DNA from: Bursaphelenchus xylophilus
Lineage: Eukaryota; Nematoda; Chromadorea; Rhabditida; Aphelenchoididae
Assembly: GCA_904066235.2 (NCBI GenBank)
Contig: CAJFCV020000001.1
Location: 10,225,291 to 10,289,290 of the forward strand
Reading direction: 5' to 3'
Length of the DNA: 64,000 bases
A program made the position numbers and the translations under genes. How positions within the stretch are numbered: the stretch's first letter is position 1; each line of letters begins with the position of its first letter. This document shows positions 23,701 through 33,200 of the stretch, one piece after another. The notes below the pieces were generated by a model, which saw only the letters and a program-made list of their open reading frames with translations, ran no database searches and was not told the origin of the DNA.

Positions 23701-25215
23701 TTACTACTCGGCTGAGGAGTTATACATCAATTTTTCCCCATAACAAAAGTCAGTTCCCGGCTTTTTGGCACTTTTTGGCATTCTGCAAATGGGAAAAATA
23801 AATATAAAAAAGTCATGAAGATTTATATATTTTATCAATTATAGTGTCTTTATGTGTTAATTTAGACTTTGATGGCTCATCCCCATGTCATTTGTCAACT
23901 TGCCGACGTCTGAGGGAACTTTCGGCTAGGAAACGGGACTTGGAAGGCGATAAAATGGTTTTTATAAAAAAAATTTTTCTTTGCAAATTCTTTATTTTGC
24001 AGAATGCCAAACTCCCTTCCATTTTCGTGGTGAGACAAAAGACTGCAAGCGAGATTAATTGTTGTGTTTATTTCGACAGCCCGGGAAACTTTCTTGGATA
24101 GGGAAAGGTTTGACCCATCTAGGTCAAGTCTTACTCTCTAGAAGAAACACGCAATGTTGCGTGGATTTCTGTTGCGTAACGTGTTGTAGAACGCGTCCTA
24201 GGGCTTGGAACCTTTCTGAACCAGAATTGTTGCTTTTGGTTAAACATTATTTACCTCTTGTCATGTATAATATAAAATTTCTCCGATTCTTTCAGAGTAC
24301 TATCCAATCTTCAGTGTGGAAACTCGTGAGTATCTGAACAACCTCCAGATTGATCTTCATCACTTTCTCGATGAGTTCGTGGACTTTGTGTACTACAATA
24401 AGCCGATTTGTGAGACTTGTATCCGGCCGATGTTGATCTTCGCCCACGACAATGAATTGGCCTATTTGAAGGGTGAAATGGAAGAAGTAAGTTGCGTTTT
24501 CATTTATTAAATTGTTTCGGTTTTTAGGCCATTGCTTCGCAGCCACCAATCTCCACAAATATCATGAGAGAGCATCTTACTTTAGCCTCCAAGTACGGGC
24601 TCGACAATTTGTTGCGGACGACGTTGGTTAGAGCTGAAGGACATTACATTGCGGTGGCTCAGGCCTTGGTGGGACAGTCTGGAATCGTCAATGAGCTGAC
24701 GATTCCAACCATGAGAAAGTTGGCTGATCGATTGTGCACTGGATGGTCTTTAATTAATCGGAAAATGGCCGAAAGGTAATTATTTTTGTTTTAGGTATTA
24801 TTTTAGAAGATTATAGAGAATATAGGTTGTGATTGACGTCGTGGAGAAGGATTTTATGAAATTTCTATGGCTTTACCAGCGCAATTTAAGTTTTGTTTGA
24901 ATCTCTAATATTATTTTTGGTCGTATTGTAGGAAATTCTTTTAGCATAGAACAATTAGACATCTGAAAGCTTTTTCTTGACAAATTACATGTTTTAAATT
25001 CTCGCTTCATAAATTTTTGTCACCTTCCTTCAACGTTTGGCACTTTTTACCTTGTCGTCATGATTACTATAACAAGCTCGTTTAGAACGCCCACGACAAG
25101 AAATGTTCGCAGAATTTTCCTCGACGAAGGAGGCCCAGTGGTCCCAACTGCTAATCCAATCCTTGAATCATTCTATGGCCTCAATTCGGATGATGCGTAT
25201 GGAGATGCAAATTGA
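20774..25215 (+). CDS. BTB-domain protein, probably with two BTB folds
   Basis: Nine exons (20774-20830, 20954-21246, 21294-21525, 22358-22699, 22804-23051, 23172-23302, 24296-24486, 24528-24775, 25086-25215) join in phase to 623 residues. Residues 1-193 are a beta-rich N-terminal region of unclear family, in the place where a MATH domain would stand. A BTB/POZ domain follows at about 200-305 (SLFKDTDVTITF, LQLHSHVLGNM, VTELLVHLYP). Residues 395-590 contain a weaker second BTB-like unit (VRLVYSGVTVLAHRGLL, then FVDFVYY and LASKYGLDNLLRTTLV). Nematode BTB proteins often serve as CUL3 substrate adaptors; that role is inferred from the family. Three ATGs occur in a row at the start. An AATAAA is at 25255-25260. 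Introns 3 and 6 carry a hAT-like element and a recurrent small hairpin. Confidence 0.75.
21692..21844. repeat. two copies of a GACTTGACCCA hairpin
   Basis: In intron 3 of the BTB gene, GACTTGAC and GTCAAGTC form an 8-base perfect stem (21692-21716). A second hairpin, TTGGCCCA and TGGGTCAA, lies at 21826-21844. Each is preceded by a GAGGAAGA-like purine stretch. Related copies occur at 24100-24129 and 27638-27673. Confidence 0.65.
21873..22311. mobile_element. GC-rich hAT-like MITE in BTB intron 3
   Basis: The 439-base element has terminal repeats ACAGGGGTGGTCAGTGG / CCGCTGACCACCCCTGT and a perfect 8-base target duplication GTATATAT (21865-21872 and 22312-22319). An 8-base duplication and CAGGGG-type ends are hallmarks of hAT transposons. 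Next to each end there are repeated GGGCCGGGCC words, very unlike the AT-rich surroundings, while the middle is AT-rich. There is no transposase. The element at 47871-48653 has the same kind of GGCCCGGCC composition but different ends. Confidence 0.85.
24100..24129. repeat. TAGGGAAAGGTTTGACCCAT hairpin, copy in BTB intron 6
   Basis: TTGACC and GGTCAA form a short stem. The preceding bases TAGGGAAAGG are shared with the copy at 27638-27673 in the neighbouring dynein fragment. Confidence 0.6.
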
Positions 25216-25485
25216 AAACCAAGAGACGTATAATTAAAATGGGATTTTATTGGGAATAAATTGTGCATGCAGTCATTTTTTGGAAAAGATTCGAAGCTTT
25301 GAGGCTGAAGTATCTGGAGGATAATGGTTAAAGCAAATATAGTATAATATATATTTCATATTTATGGGCTATCATATTAGTAATGTAAATTGGATAATGG
25401 GACGAGAATTGGAAGTTAGTGACATAGTGACGGTGGTGTCGTGGTAGTCCTCCTCTTCATAATCGTCTTGGTCCTCATTACATGA

Positions 25486-28400
25486 GAAGGCGGAAGAGTC
25501 GCTGGCTACGTTGGAGAAGGTTCGCGAGGAAATCGATGAGGTAAAAAACGTGCTCAAAAACATTTGGATACTGTTTTTGCCGATAAAAATCAATTTTTCC
25601 AGCAAAAACGGGTTTATCTTCCCTTCTCCGAGAAATGCAGCATGTTATACTTCTCTTTCTACGACCTGTACCTCACCAATCACATGTACAACTTCAATGC
25701 GGGCGTTCTGCTTCAATTGTTCGACAGGATCTTCCAGAAAAACCGAAATGTAAGTTTTTCGTTTTGCTCGGACACGTTTCGTCGTATACAAGCGCTTGCA
25801 GGCTGCAAGGTTTTTTATGTTCCCAAATCTCTGTAAAATAAATCTAGATCATGGAGGGTGTAATTAGCATGATGTCTCAGTGAATATCAAGTCGTGAGCT
25901 TCTAAATTTTAGGCGTCGACCGATGTCCAAGCCAAGCTTGAAATTATCTATCAAGAATTGGTCAAAAGCACCTTTTACTATGTCTCCCGAGCTCTGTACA
26001 AACAGGATCGTCTGGCATTTGCTCTACGGTTTGTGAAGGTCGTTCACGATAAACTGTTCGATGACAAGGTAAAGGTTTCGAACTGTTATTTCTGTTTTTA
26101 GATGTTGTATTAGGTACCAGCGAAGAATAAGGCTAAGACAGCCGTCTTTGATAGGTGTGTTACCTAAATTCATGCCTAAGATTTCCTCTTGCAGGAGTGG
26201 AACTTTTTCTGCGGCAACCTGGTGGATGAAGCGGTCTCGGACACTGGATCTGCACCTTCTTGGCTGTCCGAAGAGGTTCAACAACAAGTCGCGAAATTAC
26301 GAGCTTATCTTCCCAGTCTCTACTCACAGTTGGGTTTGGAAGATCGATCTTCATGGACAAACTTTCTGCAGAACAATAGTAGCCAGCTTCCGGGGCATAT
26401 TGATCAGAAGCTCTCAAATTTCCAGAAGGTTCTTGTGATCTCAATCTTGAAACCGGAGAATGCAACCACCGCAATGACGTCATTTGTTACGCGGAGTCTG
26501 CAAGTGCCGTCGATTAATCACCGTCCAATGAGCTCATGGAGGTTGTTCCAACCGAATCTTTGCCACCTAATCGGCCGATATTGCTGATCCTCGGAACTGG
26601 TGCTGATCCCAGTCAAGAGATCCGAGATGCAGCTGAGAAAGTGTTGAAGGATCCAAGGAGGCTTCATGAACTTGCCATAGGGAACCGACGTCAGAACGAA
26701 GCGGTCGAATTGATGAGGAATGCAATGGAAAAGGGGGAATGGGTGTACTTGAATAATGTCCATTTACTGCCAGATTTCTTGCTCAGAATTCACTCAGTAA
26801 GTTTTATTTTTAAATGTTATTTCTTTCTAAGTTTAGGTCACTAAAAACACATCTATTTTCGACTACCTTTGAAGCGAAATTTATATTGTACTTGATATTA
26901 AAATCAATAATTTTGACTTCAGGAGTTACACAGCAAATCTCCGAATCCGGCCTTCCGTCTATGGCTGAGTGCAGAGCCAGACAACCAGTTCCCAGCGGTT
27001 CCATTGCAAGACGCACTCAAGATTGCGTACGAAACGCCTCCGGGAATCAAGCACAATGTTAGCGGGACTTTGAAACAATGGATTGAGTTGGAAGGAAATA
27101 GTGGGAAATCGGAGTTGGAACTGAAGACTCAATTCTTGTTGGCGTGGTTCCACGCTATCATCCAAGAAAGGAGGACGTATATTCCACAGGTAAAGTTATG
27201 TTATCCATGATAAGATTTTTTTGAAATTTAGGGATGGCTAAAGTTTTACGAGTTCAATTCGAACGACTTGAGGGTTGCCAGACAGGTCCTTGATGCGATG
27301 GGTTCAAAGAATGGTGAGTTCTTTGCGTAATTTTTATATTTTTATTGTTTAGGTTATAATTGGGAAGCGATTCGCGGATTTATGGAAGATGCGATATATG
27401 GGGGAAGAATTGAGAATCAACTCGACATTGGCGTACTGTCAGCCTACTTGGACAAGTTTTTGAGCCAAAAAATGGTGACGAGTAGAGATGGGGAACTGGA
27501 TTCAAATCTTAGAATGCCCGAGGCTAAATCAATGAACGAATGGCTAGATTTTGTCCAGAATAAGGTGAGGAATGCCATACGAGTTTAGTAATAGTGCTAC
27601 CATCCGTATGTAGCTGCATATTACGGTGTTGTGCGCTAGGGAAAGGCTTGACCCATTGAGGGAAAGTCTTGACTCAGGTCTGGAAAACGATGTAATTGGT
27701 ATCAGAAATGTCTCGAGGATGAATTACAGCCTTTTTCAGATACCAGAAGTGGACAAACCATCGCTGTTTGGCCTTCCCGAGAATCTTGGAGCGACTTATG
27801 AACTGGAACAAAGTCGACAAACAATAAATGCTCTCAGGTTAATGCAGAAATATAGCCGATCATCGACATTTGAGGCCTTCAGTCAGTGGGCAAAGAAACT
27901 TCAACCAGTTCTGGCATTTTGGAAGCGGCTTCATCAACAGAATGACCTTCTTCAGGCAGAATTGAGGGATTCCGACTCGACTGACCCAATTATTGATATG
28001 CTAAACACCGAGATGCACTTTGGAATTGGACTGGTAAGTAGTTGGAGGCCATTAGAATTCGAAATTTAGGTGATAATTTTGCTAGATCATTGTTTTTTAA
28101 ATTTTTGTACCAAATTTATTTTGTTTTAGGTAAAACAAAATCCATTCGACCTTGACCAACATCCGGAAAGGTCTTGCCGGCAAGCTTGCCCCCACTGCCA
28201 AGACAGTTCAAGCCGCGAAGACACTGTTGGACCAACAAACCCCGGTGGATTGGGATCTAATCTGGCCGGGACCCGAGGATTGTTACCAGTACATGGAGAA
28301 GGTGTGCGATAAGGCCAGAAAGGTCAAGAAGTTGAGCACCTCAATAAGTGGACAGGATCTGCTCAACGAACCTATAGATTTGGATCACCTTTTCCGGCCG

Positions 28401-29042
28401 ACAGCCTTACTAAATGCCCTTAGGCAATATAGTGCAAGGTGGGTGGAAAATCGAGGAAATTATGGGGATTACGGCAGTTTTTGGGCAGTTTCTGGAGTGG
28501 AAAGTGTTGTAAATTTGAAGAAGAGAGTTTTTTAGTTGAGCTAGAGCTGTTACGGTAGTTTTAAAATAAAAAAATTTATTTTTTTTGTTGATTTAGTCTA
28601 CTACAATATAAAATTTTTTTTCAGACACCTAAACGTTGGCGTGGACAGACTCCAATTCGCCACTGGCTTGTCCAAAATACAGTCCAGAGCCCCCTCGATG
28701 CAGATTGGCCAACTAAAAATTCAGGGCGCCGTTCTGGGAGGAGGCCATTTAATGGCTGTGGACCAGAATTCTGCAGCGATTTCTTCGGCTCCGGTCATAG
28801 ATGTGGCGTGGATTGGAATGGTAGGATCAGTTTTGGGGTGTGGGGGATGTTTTCGACAAGATTGGACGATTTTTTTTTTTTAGGATGAACCCGAGCCATA
28901 TCGTCAAGAAGAAAGCGCCGAAATCCCATTGTTTGTGGCCTCAAACCGAACGGAATTCGTATGCCAAGTGAAAGTCCCGTGCTCCCAAGGCCAAAGAGAT
29001 CAGTGGGTCCTGGCGGCGGTTGCGTTATTTACCCGGATTTGA
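25486..29042 (+). pseudogene. dynein-2 (IFT) heavy chain, C-terminal fragment
   Basis: Eleven exon blocks (25486-25540, 25603-25749, 25913-26068, 26195-26796, 26923-27189, 27232-27313, 27353-27564, 27740-28033, 28130-28438, 28625-28820, 28884-29042) encode about 820 residues of the C-terminal end of a dynein heavy chain. The order is stalk end, AAA5, AAA6 and C-terminal domain. Motifs such as GTGADPSQE, GEWVYLNNVHLLPDFL, LAWFHAIIQERRTYIPQ, DAIYGGRIENQ and PSLFGLPENL match dynein-2 (DYNC2H1/CHE-3, the retrograde ciliary motor) better than dynein-1. The whole N-terminal four-fifths, including the P-loops of AAA1-4, is absent: the first block abuts stop-containing sequence just after the BTB gene. 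The frame breaks twice: between about 26505 and 26536, and at 28137-28140, where one extra A lies in an A run. An AATAAA is at 29116-29121. Decayed duplicate is the best reading; assembly error could explain the frameshifts but not the missing 5' part. Confidence 0.75.
27638..27673. repeat. TAGGGAAAGGCTTGACCCAT element, copy in dynein intron
   Basis: The intron between 27565 and 27739 carries the same TAGGGAAAGGYTTGACCCAT word as 24100-24129. It is followed by GTCTTGACTCAGG, a second TTGAC half-site. It is the fourth copy of this small motif in two neighbouring genes. Confidence 0.6.
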
Positions 29043-29345
29043 TTCAAATATCATACGTGACGTTTTGCATTTATTTTTTATAAATATATTGTTGTGTGAT
29101 TGCATGATCTCATTGAATAAATAGAAGGTAATTTGTAGCTTTATGTTAGATTTTTTCTTCAAGACCGAGTACATTGAGCTTTGAGGCAGCTGGGAAAAGT
29201 CACGATCAAAGAGGATCTCAATTTTCTGGTTGGATTTCTTCAAATTTTCGGCGAGTTGGTCCATCTGGAAGTAAAATTTTATAAAAGTCATCATGTGCAA
29301 TATCCAAAAAAATTAAAATTTTAGACAAAAAAACCAACTAGACTA

Positions 29346-29882
29346 CTAGATCGAGTCCCAAGCGGCCATTAGACACAGAGGCTCTTCGACGTTTGTTTTG
29401 AGAAATCCACTGGCCGATAAGGCACCAAACTCATTCCAGTTTAAGGTTTCTTCTCCATACATGGCTGGAAACAGTAAGAGTCAAATCATATCAATTTGAA
29501 AAAAGATTTTCGCCATTTCCCGATATTATACATGACAGAAAAGCAACATCTGGTTGAAACGACTTACAATACTCCTTATTTGAGCTAATCCCACCCTCAG
29601 AAAATCCGTCAAAGGCTCGAGTATGATCTCGAACCAAGAGAATTCCAGATATACTTGTAGAAGATACCAGTTTTGATAACAACTCTCTAAAAGAAGAATA
29701 ATATAAAAAAACTTTACCAAAGCTCAGCGGCCAAGCCCTTACCTTGTCAAACCATTCACAGCGACCACTGCTATGAGCTCGCTGAATCCCCATGGCAAAC
29801 TTTTAACGGCCGCCTCAATCTTTGCGGATTCCTTGATCTGAATCAAAAGACCAACATTTCCTTTTCTCCCATCTAAATTCAT
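29346..29882 (-). CDS. small protein of unknown function
   Basis: On the minus strand three exons (29743-29882, 29568-29686, 29346-29464) join in phase to about 125 residues. The start is chosen because an ACTTTTTATCAG acceptor lies 7 bases before the ATG, as expected for trans-splicing. I do not recognise the family. The sequence looks genuinely coding: a mixed alpha/beta pattern with VKSLPWGFSELIAVVAVNG, GILLVRDHTRAFDGFSEGG and a C-terminal EEPLCLMAAWDSI. It could be a small alpha/beta fold such as a roadblock-like or regulatory subunit, but this is a guess. An upstream minus-strand stretch (about 30010-30080) is open in a compatible frame and ends in a GTGAGT donor, so a longer N-terminus is possible. 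It runs tail-to-tail against the dynein fragment and head-to-head with the gene at 30288. Confidence 0.55.
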
Positions 29883-30287
29883 TCAGAAGCTGATAAAAAG
29901 TTGAATCACTAAGCACAGAGGGTTGCTGTGGGCACAAAACGATCTAAAAGTCCGTAAACATTAAAGAATGCATCAAATCAAAAGTGATCAAACAGAATTC
30001 ATCAAAAACTCACCAAAACGTGGCATTCATCCCAAACATTTTGTCCATGCTCGTCCAGATACCCACAAAATTTTATGACATCCTCCGAAATATCACAACG
30101 CGTTGCAACGTTTCAAGAATTTTGCCAACAAAAAAAAAATTTGAATAAAATTGAAAGAAAAAACACAAATTCTGCCACGAATTTTCACAAAAAACCAAAT
30201 TTGCATATTCGAAATTCACCAAAATTTCGTTTTCATTTTTCTCATTTACCGGTAATCCCCTTACGGTATCAAGCTCCCGCTCACGCT
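29883..30287. promoter_or_regulatory. shared divergent 5' region
   Basis: These 405 bases separate two divergently oriented genes (minus at 29882, plus at 30288) and so should hold both promoters. The part at 30110-30230 is strongly A-rich on the plus strand. No TATA box or specific binding site can be named. Confidence 0.4.
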
Positions 30288-33200
30288 ATGGCCAACTCCA
30301 GCGAAAGCACCCGCTCCGGCGAACAGTCCGCCATTCCGGCGATGGCCCCAACTCCAAACACCGCTGCCGTCCCGGTGTTTGGGGTTGGGGAACGGTCGAC
30401 GTGTAAGTCCAGGGGATTTTGGGGATTTTTTTTGGGTTTTGTAGATTCCTATAAGCGGAGATCTCAAGTTGGGAACTTCTCAACAAAATACCAGGAAATC
30501 CGTCACCATAGGTCAATTGAAATTGCCAGTCATCTGAAAATTCCTTTTGACATCTTTCTGCTTCTTAATAACACCATTTTTGGTCCAAAAATCCTAAAAT
30601 AATGATATTGTAGTAGATGATGACAATGTATTTCATGGGTATTTTGATGACGAAATCCCTGCTTTGAGACCCGCAACGTGGTTTTAAGTTGATTTGAGAT
30701 GATTTACTTTGAGCTTAGGGCCAATAATATGCAAAAATATTTAAACTTCCTTCGTTCGTCTTCCTGATATCTAGCACAACATAACTTTGAAGACAAATAC
30801 TTAAAAAAAGAGTTCAAAATAGTTGGTTTTGAACCCTGTTTGTCTCAATTTATTTGATTTGAAACTCAAAACTTCTTTATATTGGATTTCACCAGTAAAA
30901 TAATGAAGTTTGACGATCCATTTTTGGCTGGTGGGTTTCTACCGTAAATCCCGCCAGAAATGAAAAAAAAAACTAGGCCTAATGGCCCTGAAAATACACC
31001 AAAAAGCCTGGGAGTGTAATATTCCAGGCGAATATGACACTAAAAAGCTTTCTAAAGAAAGTAATTTCATGGCTGGTGGTGATTACTGTAAAGCCCGCCG
31101 GAAATCACTTTGTTATTCTGAAATACAGCCGAAATTGGCCTTGATAACATTTGTTGCAACGCGAGGGATCGATTTCCGCTCAATTCGAACCCTGGAAGTA
31201 AGTCTAATTTTTTTGAGTTTAACAGTTTTTAGAACCTACAACGTCGTATGAAGAAGATCGTATCCACACAAATTGAGGGTAGAAGGACAAATTTTGGGCA
31301 TTTTTTAGCCATTTTTGTCGTATTTTACACAAAATTCAGAAAAGTTCGAACAAAAACAATCGGCATTTCGAAAATTTTAAAAAACCAAATTTATTAAACG
31401 TTTTGATTTTTTTAGAAAGTTTTTTGGAAAAAAAGAAAATTCTTGAGTTTTTTAACCCCCCCCCCCCAGGCAATAAAGTCAGATTTAACAATATTTACTA
31501 GCTGGAATAAATCACGACCCTAATTTTAATATAAATTTTAGTCCAAAACGTAAAAATTTTTCCTGAATTTTGCCCTACACCAAATTATGAACAATATCCC
31601 AGTCCGAAATCTTCGAACCTCTTACCGAAGCCTCCAAATACAACTTCAAGAAGATCCTTGTCATCAATGAGGTGTCAAATCGGATATTATCCTGATGATC
31701 AACATCGACTGGACAATGCATATCCACGGAATCAACTCCGATTCATCCAAACAGACTCTCATCACTTCAGTGGCTCAAGAACAAGTCGAAGATGGATCAG
31801 TTCTGACAATTTTGGCAGTTCCAGCACTGTGTCCTCCAGGGAACCACCTAAAATTCTATCTTCTTATTATAAATGCCGTTTTCATACTGTATTGGTCATA
31901 AATCATTATTATACATAGCATTTTGGAATATTCTTGGAGCCAAAAATCCCCAAACAAACACTAAACTATTCACTTTCATGGCCAGAAATGGTCTTACATT
32001 TGTGTTTTAATCCAATTGCCATCCCCTTCCATCTCTAATATGCTCCTTGGACCAGGTAAAGATTTTTTCTGACTTCTTCCAGCCGTTTCCGTTGTTCCAG
32101 TAATTCCAAAATCAACATCTCGATGGGTCATGTTCTCCCATCCACGGTCACGTTGGAGTCCTGAAATATCAACCATTACAAATGGATATCCATATCTTTA
32201 TAAAATTGTAATTTATAAAATATTTGAATAAATACTTACATTACTTTATATTCTTTATATCCATTGACTTGTGTTGGCTTATAACCGGGGTTTCGTGTAA
32301 GATACCACTTGATGACACGACGAAGTACCTGGACCTTCTCATTTGGACCAATTCAAGTAATGGACTGGCTGTTGAAGATCGACATCTACTGGACCATTTC
32401 TCCGATGATTACTCACGGTTAGAGTCGCATTAGACAAATTCCAAGGGGTGGGGAGCTCGTCTCGTCCATGGATGGACGTTATTGAAGTTTGTTCTTGGCC
32501 TTTGTCCTCGTTCTTCTTGTCCGAATCTTGTTGAATGACTTCTCGAGGTGTTCTGTGCTGTTCTCCAGGTGGACGTGATTTCTCGTCGTTATGGCTCGTC
32601 GAATTTACGGTTTCGTGCCGCGTGGACTTTTTCAGAGACTTTACACATCGGCTAAAACACCGTGTTCATCATCTTCTCTCAGTCTTAACATCAAAAAACC
32701 CCAGCAAACCGACTTACCGACTTGACCAACATCAAAATTCACCATCATGACATTGGACTCTTTGGAGTTACCACCTTCACAAGACTTCCAAAGTGTTCGC
32801 AAAAAAAGGGTGAAGGATCATCGATCACCCAAACATTCCATTCCATCAACAATCCACCATCAAATTTGTTTTTACGGCAGGACTCCAATTGAAGTAACGA
32901 GCCTCAGCAATGATTTCCTTGGCCTGAAGATTATTCATGACATCAACACCGTCTTGGAAATTATCGAACAATCAGTGGATATCTGGAATGAAGCATGAAA
33001 AAGACGATTAGAAGGAGAAAATCCGAAATTACACCAATTTTTAGACGTTTTCGTCCATTTGACCCCGACACTTACCTTATTTTAGCTCAATTCGAACATC
33101 CAAACACCAACCTGTCCATTTTCATCTTCATGAATCCAATCCATTACCTGTTTTCCATGATCTTCACGTCGGCACCGCCACAAACCATCCAAAGCTTGTC

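Noticed and set aside
26100..26157. Extra dynein exon between 26116 and 26155.
   Set aside because: Its phase does not join to the next block, whereas direct splicing from 26068 to 26195 gives an uninterrupted, family-consistent sequence.
29025..29264. Minus-strand frame beginning MDQLAENLKKSNQK right after a TTCCAG acceptor, about 80 bases downstream of the 29346 stop, like a second operon gene.
   Set aside because: It runs antisense into the dynein last exon and across a minus-strand AATAAA-like signal before its stop, and no family is seen. It could be real but is not supported.
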